In this document: piece by piece, positions 26,082-33,839 of the stretch | How positions within the stretch are numbered: position 1 is the first letter of the stretch | Layout: every line of letters starts with the position of its first letter | Assembly (NCBI GenBank): GCA_003246265.1 | Contig: QKAU01000071.1 | Span: 1 to 43,884, forward strand | Reading direction: 5' to 3' | DNA length: 43,884 nucleotides | Source: Kiritimatiellales bacterium | GTDB lineage: Bacteria; Verrucomicrobiota; Kiritimatiellia; Kiritimatiellales; Pontiellaceae | Translations under genes and position numbers: made by a program | Notes under the pieces: generated by a model | Told to the model about the DNA's origin: nothing | The model's input: only the letters and a program-made list of their open reading frames with translations | The model's database searches: none

Positions 26082-26801
26082 ATGAAGCTGGGTGTGAATA
26101 TCGACCATGTGGCCACGCTGCGCCAGGCGCGCGGCACCGTCTATCCGGATCCGCTCGATGCGGCCATCCTGTGCGCGCGGGCCGGGGCGCACGGTATTAC
26201 AGCCCATCTGCGTGAAGACCGCCGCCATATACAGGACGACGACATCCTGCGCCTGCGGGAGCTCCAGTCGCTGCCGCTCAACCTGGAGATGGCGAACGTC
26301 GAATCCATCGTGGAGATCGCCCTCGACCTCCGGCCGGCCGAGGTCTGCCTGGTGCCCGAAAAGCGCCAGGAGCTGACCACGGAAGGCGGATTGGACGTGC
26401 TGGCCCACCGCGAAGCGCTCCGCTCGACCGTGCATTGCCTCTCCGAGGCGGGGATCCAAACCAGTCTTTTCGTCGAAGCCGACCTGGACGTGCTCGATGC
26501 CTGCAAGGAGATCGGGGCGCCCGTGGTCGAACTGCATACCGGGGCCTACTGCGAGGCCGAGCCGAACGACCGGCCCCTGCTGCTCGAGCAGCTGATCCGC
26601 GCCGCCGACCACGCCCACGGCCTGGGCCTCCGGGTCAATGCCGGCCATGGCATCAATCTGGAAAACCTCGGTGGAATCCTCTGCATCCCGCATCTCGATA
26701 CGCTCAACATCGGACACAGCATCATCTGCCGCGCCGTCTTCCACGGCATGGAACGGGCCGTGGGCGAAATGCTGGAGGCGATGCAGGAATATGAAGGCTG
26801 A
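26082..26801 (+). CDS. pdxJ: Pyridoxine 5'-phosphate synthase PdxJ
   Basis: A 239-residue TIM-barrel enzyme condensing 1-deoxyxylulose 5-phosphate with 3-amino-2-oxopropyl phosphate to pyridoxine 5'-phosphate, last step of the DXP-dependent B6 pathway. Signatures include LGVNIDHVATLRQARG at the start, GITAHLREDRRHIQDDD, NLEMANVESI, LVPEKRQELTTEGGLDV, LHTGAYCEAE and LNIGHSIICRAVFHGME. GGGAGG sits before the ATG. The frequent pdxJ partner acpS is not adjacent. Confidence 0.97.
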   Translation: MKLGVNIDHVATLRQARGTVYPDPLDAAILCARAGAHGITAHLREDRRHIQDDDILRLRELQSLPLNLEMANVESIVEIALDLRPAEVCLVPEKRQELTTEGGLDVLAHREALRSTVHCLSEAGIQTSLFVEADLDVLDACKEIGAPVVELHTGAYCEAEPNDRPLLLEQLIRAADHAHGLGLRVNAGHGINLENLGGILCIPHLDTLNIGHSIICRAVFHGMERAVGEMLEAMQEYEG

Positions 26802-26867
26802 TACCAGCCGATCGAGGCGCGAGGCCGGAATGGCCCATGCCTCGATCGCCGCGTTTCACGCATATCC

Positions 26868-28355
26868 ATGAAACTTGTCGACGCCAGCCAGATGCGCGAA
26901 CTCGACCGCCGGACCATCGAGGCGGGCATTCTCGGCGAGGAGCTGATGCTCGCGGCGGGCGAGGGGCTCGCCGAGGCCATCCGGCGCTTTGCCGGCCAGC
27001 ACCAGCTGGTCGATCCCACGGTGCTTTTCGCGGCCGGCCCCGGCAACAACGGCGGCGATGCGTTCGTGGCCGCCCGATGCCTCCATGAGGGCGGATGGCC
27101 CGTGGAATGCTGGCTGGCCGGCCCGGAAGAGAAGCTTCGGGGCGACGCGCTGGCCCACTTCAGGCGCATGCGCAAGGCCGATGTGCCGTACCAAACGCTT
27201 GCGCGGCCGGACGACTGGCTCCACGCGGCCGATTGCGGAACGGATGCGGAGATCATCGTTGACGGCCTGCTGGGGACGGGCGCTTCCGGGGAGCCGCGCG
27301 GCACCGTCGCCGAGGCCATCCGCTTTGTGGATGCCCAGGCCGACCGGGCACTGGTGGTCGCCATCGACACCCCCTCCGCCATGGCCGTGCGCGCCGACCT
27401 GACCGTGGCGATGGGGCTCCCCAAGGCAGCCTGTGCCGATCCGGATAACATCGATTTCGTCGGCAGCCTGGAGGTGGTCGATATCGGCATTCCCGACGAA
27501 CTGGTCGAGGCCGCCAGCGCGCTACCCGACCGCGAACTCATCCATCCTTCCGATCTCGCCCGGCTCTTTCCCCGCCGCCCCCGCGATGCGCACAAGGGGG
27601 ACTATGGCCATGTGTTCTGCATCGGCGGCTCCAAGGGGTTCAGCGGCGCGATCGCCATGGCGGCCAAGGCGGCGCTCCGCTCCGGCGCGGGACTGGTTTC
27701 AGCCCTTGTCCCCGAAGCCATCCATGCCCTGGTTGCGCCGGTCGTCCCCGAGGCGATGTTCCACTCCAGCCTTCCGGACGGGCGATGGACGGCCATCCTG
27801 GCCGGGCCCGGAATGGGCCGGACGGCAACCACCCGCGAGCAGGTGCTCCACCTGCTCGCGGAATCCCTCATACCCCTCGTGCTCGACGCCGACGCGGTGA
27901 CGGTGCTGGCCGACCACCTCGAGGCGATCCGGGCGGCGCAATGCCCGGTCGTCCTGACGCCCCATCCCGGCGAGTTCGCCCTCCTCTTCGGCCTCAAGGT
28001 GGACGACGTGCAGCAGGACCGGTTCGGCATGGCGCGGATGGCGGCCGACCGTCTGGGAGCCATCGTGGTTCTCAAGGGGGCAGGAACGGTCGTTGCCGCC
28101 CCGGGGCATCCGCTGGCCATCAACATGAGCGGCAATCCGGGCATGGCCTGCGGCGGCTCGGGCGATGTTTTGGCCGGACTGCTGGCCGGCCTGGCGGGAC
28201 AGGGGCTCGATCCGTTCGCGTCGGCCTGCGCGGCGGTCTGGCTGCATGGCCGGGCGGGCGAACTCGCCGCGGCCGAAAAGTCGCAGGCGTCGATCATCGC
28301 CACCGATCTGGTTGAAAAGCTGTCCGAGGCCTTCCGCGAGATTTCCTGCCGATAG
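26868..28355 (+). CDS. nnr: Bifunctional NAD(P)HX epimerase / ADP-dependent dehydratase
   Basis: A 495-residue metabolite-repair enzyme for hydrated NADH and NADPH. The N-terminal epimerase domain (about 1-215) shows MRELDRRTIEAGI, AGPGNNGGDAFVAARCL and VDGLLGTGASGEPRG. The C-terminal ribokinase-like dehydratase domain (about 235-495) shows KGDYGHVFCIGGSKGFSGA, LDADAV, LTPHPGEFALLF and NPGMACGGSGDVLAGLLAG. Length is normal for the fused E. coli-type protein. It lies 66 bases after pdxJ, probably in the same transcript, and converges on the photolyase gene with a 15-base gap. Confidence 0.95.
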   Translation: MKLVDASQMRELDRRTIEAGILGEELMLAAGEGLAEAIRRFAGQHQLVDPTVLFAAGPGNNGGDAFVAARCLHEGGWPVECWLAGPEEKLRGDALAHFRRMRKADVPYQTLARPDDWLHAADCGTDAEIIVDGLLGTGASGEPRGTVAEAIRFVDAQADRALVVAIDTPSAMAVRADLTVAMGLPKAACADPDNIDFVGSLEVVDIGIPDELVEAASALPDRELIHPSDLARLFPRRPRDAHKGDYGHVFCIGGSKGFSGAIAMAAKAALRSGAGLVSALVPEAIHALVAPVVPEAMFHSSLPDGRWTAILAGPGMGRTATTREQVLHLLAESLIPLVLDADAVTVLADHLEAIRAAQCPVVLTPHPGEFALLFGLKVDDVQQDRFGMARMAADRLGAIVVLKGAGTVVAAPGHPLAINMSGNPGMACGGSGDVLAGLLAGLAGQGLDPFASACAAVWLHGRAGELAAAEKSQASIIATDLVEKLSEAFREISCR

Positions 28356-28370
28356 GAGGAGCCCGGCCCA

Positions 28371-29786
28371 CTAGCCCTTGATGGTGGCGTAGGCGGCGAG
28401 GGCCCGTTCCCGCGAGGATTTCAGATCCACGACCGGATGCGGATAGGTTTCCCCCGGCACCACGCCCGCATTGGAGAGCACTTCCTGGGGCGCCTCCCAC
28501 GGGTTGAAGAGGTATTCGTCCGGCAACCGGGCCAGTTCCGGCACGTAGCGCCGGGTGTAGGCCCCTTGCGGATCGAATTTCCGGCCCTGCGAGACCGGAT
28601 TGAAGATCCGGAAGTAGGGCGCGGCATCGGCCCCGCACCCCGCAACCCACTGCCACCCCATGCTGTTGTTGGCCAGGTCGGCGTCGACCAGGCAGTCGTG
28701 GAACCACGCTTCGCCTTGGCGCCAGTGGATGAGCAGGTTCTTGACGAGGAAGGAGCCGACCACCATGCGGATCCGGTTGTGCATATAGCCGGTCTGCCAC
28801 AGTTCGCGCATGCCGGCGTCGACGATCGGAATGCCGGTCTGGCCGCGCTGCCAGCGTCGCAACGCCTCGTCATCGTCGCGCCAGGGGAAGCGGTCGAACT
28901 TCCTGTCGAGGTTGGTGTGCGGCAGTTCCGGGAAGTGGAAGAGGAGATGGTGCGCGAATTCGCGCCAACCCAGCTCGGCATGGAATCGCGCGGTGTTCTC
29001 CCCGGCGCGGGCGGCAGCGGCGGCATGCCAGGCCTGGTTGGGGGAGAGCTCCCCGAAGTGGAGGTGCGGGGAGAGCCGGGAGACCTGCGGCCGTCCGGGG
29101 AAGTCGCGCCCCTGCGCATAGTGGGGCAGCCCCTCCGCGATAAACCGTTCCAGCCGATCCTGCGCACCCGGTTCGCCGATGGCCCAGTGGGGTTCCAGCT
29201 GAAGGTCCCAGCGGATCTTGGGCCGGAGGCCGAGGCGGTCGATCGCACGCTCCCCTTCGACGGGGCCAGCCAGCTCCAGCCGTTCCGGGCAGGGCAGGGG
29301 CCGGCGCGGCACGGCGGCCTGCAGGCAGCCCTTTCCGAAGTAGGGCGTGAAAACCTTGTAGGGCGTGCCGTCCTTTTTCAGCACCTCCCAGGGTTCCCAG
29401 AGCAGCGAGCCGTTGTAGCTACGCACGTCCAGCCCGGCATCCTTGAACCGGTTCTTCAGCACGCTGTCGCGTCCAAGGCGCCATGGGTCGTAGCAGCGGT
29501 TCCAGTGCACCCGCCCACTGCCGTGCTCCCGTGCCAGGCGGGGGATGATCTCCACGGGATCGCCGGAAACTACCTGGAGCCTGCCGTCGAGGCGGGCGGC
29601 GAGCGAGCGGAGGGCGTGGTGGAGCCACCAGCGGCTCGCGGCGCCCATGGCCCACCCGCCGTCCGGAACCTCCTCGAGGATATAGACCGGAAGCACCCGG
29701 CCCAGCCGGGCGGCTTCGTGGAGGGCTGGATTGTCGGCCAGCCGGAGATCCTGCCGGAACCAATGGATGATGACCGGGTCCGCCAT
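28371..29786 (-). CDS. phrB: Class I CPD photolyase / cryptochrome family
   Basis: Light-driven repair flavoprotein of 471 residues, the size of E. coli PhrB. The N-terminal antenna domain (about 1-130) begins IIHWFRQDLRLADNPAL. The FAD/DNA domain contains WREFAHHLLFHFPELPH, GIPIVDAGMRELWQTGY, MHNRIRMVVGSFLVKNLL, ADLANNSMGWQWVAG and RIFNPVSQGRKFDPQGAYTR, all photolyase hallmarks, with the electron-transfer tryptophan region present. ATG 29786 follows the pirin stop by 4 bases; the frame extends back to 29957 inside pirin but has no homology there. CPD rather than 6-4 specificity is inferred from general likeness. Confidence 0.94.
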   Translation of the reverse strand: MADPVIIHWFRQDLRLADNPALHEAARLGRVLPVYILEEVPDGGWAMGAASRWWLHHALRSLAARLDGRLQVVSGDPVEIIPRLAREHGSGRVHWNRCYDPWRLGRDSVLKNRFKDAGLDVRSYNGSLLWEPWEVLKKDGTPYKVFTPYFGKGCLQAAVPRRPLPCPERLELAGPVEGERAIDRLGLRPKIRWDLQLEPHWAIGEPGAQDRLERFIAEGLPHYAQGRDFPGRPQVSRLSPHLHFGELSPNQAWHAAAAARAGENTARFHAELGWREFAHHLLFHFPELPHTNLDRKFDRFPWRDDDEALRRWQRGQTGIPIVDAGMRELWQTGYMHNRIRMVVGSFLVKNLLIHWRQGEAWFHDCLVDADLANNSMGWQWVAGCGADAAPYFRIFNPVSQGRKFDPQGAYTRRYVPELARLPDEYLFNPWEAPQEVLSNAGVVPGETYPHPVVDLKSSRERALAAYATIKG

Positions 29787-29790
29787 GGGA

Positions 29791-30486
29791 TCAGGCCAGG
29801 TCGAACAGCAGGAATTCGCAGGGGGATGCGGCGACCAGCGCCAGGGAGCGCTCATCCTCGATGGCCGCGCCATCCCCGGCCTCCAGTGGAACCCCGTTGA
29901 CCGAAAGGGTTCCCAAGACCATCTGGATCCATGCGTGGCGGTCGCGAGGCAGGGCATAGGTGAGGGTGCTGCCCTGGGCCAGAAGGCCGCCGTAGAGTTT
30001 GACGTCCTGGTGGACCACGACGCTGTGCCTGTCTCCCGTCTGCGACGCGAGCAGGGTCAGGCCGTCGGGGTTGTGGTGCCTGGAAAAGTCGCGCTGCTCG
30101 TATCCCGGTTCCAGGTCCGCGCGTTCGGGGTAGATCCAGATCTGGAGCAGGTGGGTTTCGCGGTCGGTCGGATTGAACTCGCTGTGGGCGAGGCCCTTTC
30201 CGGCGCTCATCCGCTGGATTTCGCCGCGGCGGATCACGGTGCCGTTGCCCATGCTGTCCCTGTGTTCGAGCGCCCCCTCGATGATGTAGGTGATGATCTC
30301 CATGTTTTCATGGGGATGCGTGCCAAAGCCCTCGCCGCCCTGGATCCAATCCTCGTTGATGACGCGCAGCGAACGGAACTTGACTTGGCGGGGATCGAAG
30401 TAGGAGGCGAACGAGAAGGTATGGCGGCTCTTCAGCCAGCCGTGGTCTGCGGAGCCGCGGTCCGCGGATTTGCGCAGGGTGATCAT
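29791..30486 (-). CDS. Pirin-family protein
   Basis: A 231-residue bicupin pirin. The metal-site residues in the first cupin are visible: GTHPHENMEIITYIIEG (two His), AGKGLAHSEFN (His) and a following acidic residue in the QIW segment. Further typical stretches are HTFSFASYFDP, FRSLRVINEDWI and SVVVHQDVKLYGG. Bacterial pirins include quercetin 2,3-dioxygenases and redox-linked regulators; the sequence alone does not decide. GAGGAGG lies immediately before the ATG. It is 82 bases downstream of the phosphofructokinase and 4 bases upstream of the photolyase; pairing with the latter suggests a stress role (inference). Confidence 0.93.
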   Translation of the reverse strand: MITLRKSADRGSADHGWLKSRHTFSFASYFDPRQVKFRSLRVINEDWIQGGEGFGTHPHENMEIITYIIEGALEHRDSMGNGTVIRRGEIQRMSAGKGLAHSEFNPTDRETHLLQIWIYPERADLEPGYEQRDFSRHHNPDGLTLLASQTGDRHSVVVHQDVKLYGGLLAQGSTLTYALPRDRHAWIQMVLGTLSVNGVPLEAGDGAAIEDERSLALVAASPCEFLLFDLA

Positions 30487-30568
30487 TCCTCCTCATCTCC
30501 TTCCTTGCCTGACTACACCCGCACAGACAGGCGGGCGGCGGGCGTGTTCAAACCTGCGGGGGCGGCCG

Positions 30569-31867
30569 CTAGCCGTTGACCATGCTGGCGGGCTGGTGGG
30601 TCGCCTGAAGGACCGTCTGCCAGAACCAGCTCTGCGGATCGATCGTCTTGCGCTTCCCGATCATGGGGATGGGCAGGTGCACGAGCCGGTCGTGGTGGAG
30701 GCCCACGATCATGTTGGTCTTGCCCGCCATCGCGGCATGGACGGCGTTGTTGCCCAGGCGCAGGCAGTACATCGAGTCGTTGGCGTTGGCGCGGCGACTG
30801 CGGATGTTGTAGCTCGGGTCGAAGTACTTGACGTTGATCTCCATCCCCTCCTCCTTGAAGAAGGCGTTGATCTCGTCGCGCAGCAGCAGGCCGATGTCGT
30901 TGAGGTTCTTGTTGCCCGACTTGTTGGTGCCCAGGGTCTCCTTGAAGAGGTTCTGGCCGGCACCCTCCGCCACGACGATGACGGCATGCTCCTTGGCGCG
31001 CAGGCGCTGCTTGAGGACGCCGAGGAAGCCCTTGGGCCCATGGAGATCGAACGGCACTTCCGGGACCAGGCAGAAGTTGACGTTGCTGTTCGCCAGGGCG
31101 GCGCTGGCGGCGATCCAGCCCGACTCGCGCCCCATCAGCCGCACCAGGCCGACGCCGTTCCGGTAGGCCTTGGCCTCCGAGTGGGCGTTGGTGATGATGT
31201 CCCAGGTGGCTTCGACGGCCGTCTCGAACCCGAACGAGCGCTGGATCAGGTCGACGTCGTTGTCGATCGTCTTCGGGATGCCGACCACGGCGATCGGCAG
31301 GTTGCGCTTCTTCACGCCTTCGACGATGTCGCGCGCGCCGCGCTGGGTTCCGTCTCCGCCGATGGTGAAGAGGATGTTGACGTTGTAGTGGACGAGCGTG
31401 TTGATGATTTCGTCGGTGTCCTGCGGCCCGCGCGAGGACTTGAGGATGGTGCCGCCCTTCTCGTGGATCTCGTCGGTCGTGTCGGTGGTGAGCTCGATGG
31501 GGTAGTGGTAGAACTTCGCCACCAGACCCTCGTAGCCGTACTTGAAGCCCAGCACGCGCTTGACGCCGTAGCTCTGGAGGCAGCAGAAGGTCAGCGAGCG
31601 GATGACATCGTTCAGGCCCGGGCAGAGGCCTCCGCAGGTGACGATGCCGACGGTCACCTCGGCCGGATTGTAGAAGAGCTTGGCGCGGGGGCCGGCGAGC
31701 TCGAAGTATTCGATGTCCGCGATGCTTTCGATCTTGGCGAAATCCTTGGTCCGGTCGCCGGTGGAGATCGCCTCTCCGTTGTAGAATCGGCTGATCTGGC
31801 CTTTCAGCGGCGAATCGTAGGCGGGTTCGCCCAGGGTATCGACGCGGAGGATCTTGGGTTCATGCAT
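30569..31867 (-). CDS. pfkA: 6-phosphofructokinase, long-type, probably ATP-dependent
   Basis: Glycolytic enzyme of 432 residues, phosphorylating fructose 6-phosphate. The fold signatures are TCGGLCPGLNDVIR, IGGDGTQRGA, GIPKTIDNDVDL, GRESGWIAA and PEVPFDLHG. The residue after the first GGD is Gly (as in ATP-using enzymes) while the second marker is Lys in PKTIDND (as in PPi-type and long spirochaete/trypanosomatid enzymes). That G/K combination points to ATP use in the long clade. ATG 31867 is preferred over 31873 because AGGAG is then 7 bases away. It starts 10 bases after pheS, so they form an operon. Confidence 0.92.
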   Translation of the reverse strand: MHEPKILRVDTLGEPAYDSPLKGQISRFYNGEAISTGDRTKDFAKIESIADIEYFELAGPRAKLFYNPAEVTVGIVTCGGLCPGLNDVIRSLTFCCLQSYGVKRVLGFKYGYEGLVAKFYHYPIELTTDTTDEIHEKGGTILKSSRGPQDTDEIINTLVHYNVNILFTIGGDGTQRGARDIVEGVKKRNLPIAVVGIPKTIDNDVDLIQRSFGFETAVEATWDIITNAHSEAKAYRNGVGLVRLMGRESGWIAASAALANSNVNFCLVPEVPFDLHGPKGFLGVLKQRLRAKEHAVIVVAEGAGQNLFKETLGTNKSGNKNLNDIGLLLRDEINAFFKEEGMEINVKYFDPSYNIRSRRANANDSMYCLRLGNNAVHAAMAGKTNMIVGLHHDRLVHLPIPMIGKRKTIDPQSWFWQTVLQATHQPASMVNG

Positions 31868-31877
31868 GGCCATGCTC

Positions 31878-32888
31878 CTAGAACTGGTTGAGGAAGCGGA
31901 CGTCGTTCTCGTAGAGGTTGCGGATGTCGTGGATACCGTAGAGGATCATGGTGATGCGCTCGATCCCCATGCCGAAGGCGAAGCCGGTCACCTTCGCCTT
32001 GTCGTAGCCGACGGCATCGAAGACGTTGGGGTCGACCATGCCGGCGCCCAGGATCTCGATCCATCCGCTGTTCTTGCAGACGCGGCAGCCCTTGCCGTGG
32101 CAGACGTGGCAGGTGAAGTCGACTTCCACGCTGGGTTCGGTGAACGGGAAGAAGTGCGGGCGGAAGCGCACCTTCACGTCCGGGCCCATCAGCTCGCGCG
32201 CGAAGTAGGAGAGGGTCCCCTTCAGGTCGGCCAGCGAGACGTTTTCATCGACGTAGAGCCCCTCGACCTGGTGGAAATTGGCGCTGTGCGTGGCGTCCGG
32301 GGTGTCGCGCCGGTAGCAGCGGCCCGGCGAGATGATCCGCACCGGCGGTGGATGGGCCATCATGTGGCGCACCTGGACCGGCGAGGTATGGCAGCGCATC
32401 AGGTCTCCGTTGTCCAGGTAGAAGGTGTCCTGCTCGTCGCGCGAAGGATGGTCGGGCGGCGTGTTGAGCGCGTCGAAGTTGTTCCAGACCGTTTCGATGT
32501 CCGGGCCATCGGCCACGGTGAAGCCGAGGGTCTGGAAGATCTGCACGATGCGGTCGGTGATCTGCGTGATCGGGTGGCGGGTGCCCAGTCCCGGCCAGCG
32601 TCCGGGCTGGGTGGGGTCGAAACCCGGACCATCGCCGGTTCCGCCGGCCAGCTCGCCCTGGCGGGCCTTGATGCCTTCGGCCACGGCGTTCTTCAGTTCG
32701 TTGGCGGTCTTGCCGAACAGCGGCCGCTCCCCGGGGTCGACGTTGCGCAGCTCCTCCATGATTTTCGGCAGGAGCCCCTTGCGGCCCAGATAGGCGATGC
32801 GCACGGCCTCCAACCCGGCCGCGTCCTGCGCCGCCCGCACCTCGCCCAGCGCATTGTCCCTAAGATCGATCAAGTCCTGCACATTCAT
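31878..32888 (-). CDS. pheS: Phenylalanyl-tRNA synthetase alpha subunit
   Basis: Catalytic chain of PheRS, 336 residues. An N-terminal coiled coil (about 1-85, YLGRKGLLPKIMEELRNV) precedes the class II core: HPITQITDRIVQIFQTLGF, PDHPSRDEQDTFYL, motif 2 CYRRDTPDATHSANFHQVEG and motif 3 GFAFGMGIERITMILY. A CxxC-type segment (TCHVCHGKGCRVCKNSGW) is common in PheS. Length is normal. It is followed by pfkA, not pheT; pheT is at the left edge of the window on the + strand. Confidence 0.97.
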   Translation of the reverse strand: MNVQDLIDLRDNALGEVRAAQDAAGLEAVRIAYLGRKGLLPKIMEELRNVDPGERPLFGKTANELKNAVAEGIKARQGELAGGTGDGPGFDPTQPGRWPGLGTRHPITQITDRIVQIFQTLGFTVADGPDIETVWNNFDALNTPPDHPSRDEQDTFYLDNGDLMRCHTSPVQVRHMMAHPPPVRIISPGRCYRRDTPDATHSANFHQVEGLYVDENVSLADLKGTLSYFARELMGPDVKVRFRPHFFPFTEPSVEVDFTCHVCHGKGCRVCKNSGWIEILGAGMVDPNVFDAVGYDKAKVTGFAFGMGIERITMILYGIHDIRNLYENDVRFLNQF

Positions 32889-33023
32889 TTTTCCACCCGT
32901 CCCGCGTTTGGCAAACCGGGCCCTATCATCCAGTGTGGGGCCGATATGGCAATTGCTTTTTTGCGGTTTTACGGGCGCCGCCAGCGGGATTTTCCGGCGG
33001 GCAGGGAGACGCCGCGGGAATGG

Positions 33024-33284
33024 CTATGCCGCACGCTTGCGGGTCCGCCGGCGGAGATGGAGCTGTTCCACCCAGGCTTCCCCGGCCTTTTCCTCCGCAC
33101 TCCTGCGAAGGAGGCAGCCCGGCCAGTAGAAGAGCCACAGCAGGTAGCCCAGCGGCCATGCCGCCAACCCCACCAGCAGGATGTGCCACACCGGACGTCC
33201 GACCCGCTTCAGGCGGACCGATTCGATCCCGACATGGACCAGCGAGGCCAGCCACAGCAGCGTCAGTAGCGGATTTCCGTTCAT
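33024..33284 (-). CDS. Small membrane protein, unknown
   Basis: An 86-residue protein with two hydrophobic segments (about 5-20, LLTLLWLASLVHVGIE; about 33-56, HILLVGLAAWPLGYLLWLFYW) and a basic C-terminal tail (LHLRRRTRKRAA). Its ATG overlaps the stop of the upstream lipoprotein gene by 4 bases (ATGA), so it is probably a real, co-translated gene. No family recognised. It is the last gene of the five-gene cluster. Confidence 0.7.
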   Translation of the reverse strand: MNGNPLLTLLWLASLVHVGIESVRLKRVGRPVWHILLVGLAAWPLGYLLWLFYWPGCLLRRSAEEKAGEAWVEQLHLRRRTRKRAA

Positions 33285-33808
33285 GGTTTTCCTCCTTGGC
33301 CCGGCTCCAGCGTGCGCACCGCCTCGTCGAATACGGGTTCATATGCTTGTTCCGTGGCGGCGGCGCAGGTGGCGGTGATGGCAACGATCCGGTCGCCGAC
33401 CCGGACGATGTAGTGGTACGTCGCCAACGGCAAGGCATCCTGCGCGGTGCGGCGCGCGGTGACCTTCAATCCCTCCAGTCCCGAGCCGGTCTCGAATGGC
33501 AGCGTCCGAACCACCTCATACGAACACTGGTTCACCTGGTACTGCTGGAGCACTGCGGACATCGCGTCGCTGATGGTGCCCGTCCCTGTCGCGAAGTCGG
33601 TGAACAGGTTCGGCGTCACCCCGCGGTCCGGTTCGCCGGCAACGACCATGAAGTCGATCCCGGCCAGCTTCCTCCGGTGCCAGCCCTCCGGCGTCACGAT
33701 GGAGAAGTCGCCGGCCGGCTGGTAGAGCCTGCCTGCCGGAACCGGTTGCCGGTCGCCGCATCCTGCGAAGATCGCCAGGGTCGCCAGCATGGGGAGCATC
33801 TGTTCCAT
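33281..33808 (-). CDS. Predicted lipoprotein, unknown
   Basis: A 175-residue exported protein with lipobox IFAGC (Cys17) after a short hydrophobic stretch. The mature part (GDFSIVTPEGWHRRKLAG ... IVAITATCAAATEQAYEPVFDEAVRTL) looks like the PsbP/DUF1795-like fold, in which such proteins begin with F-S-I-x-x-P-x-G-W and end with a D-x-[IV]-x-x-T-[FL] motif. That likeness is by pattern only. ATG 33808 is chosen; ATG 33820 is possible. It follows the FG-GAP gene by 31 bases and overlaps the next gene. Confidence 0.75.
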   Translation of the reverse strand: MEQMLPMLATLAIFAGCGDRQPVPAGRLYQPAGDFSIVTPEGWHRRKLAGIDFMVVAGEPDRGVTPNLFTDFATGTGTISDAMSAVLQQYQVNQCSYEVVRTLPFETGSGLEGLKVTARRTAQDALPLATYHYIVRVGDRIVAITATCAAATEQAYEPVFDEAVRTLEPGQGGKP

Positions 33809-33839
33809 GGGGGATCCCATAGGCAACCACGCTTTCCGG

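Noticed and set aside
26802-26867. Possible acpS between pdxJ and the NAD(P)HX repair gene
   Set aside because: The gap is only 66 bases and holds no coding sequence of that kind.
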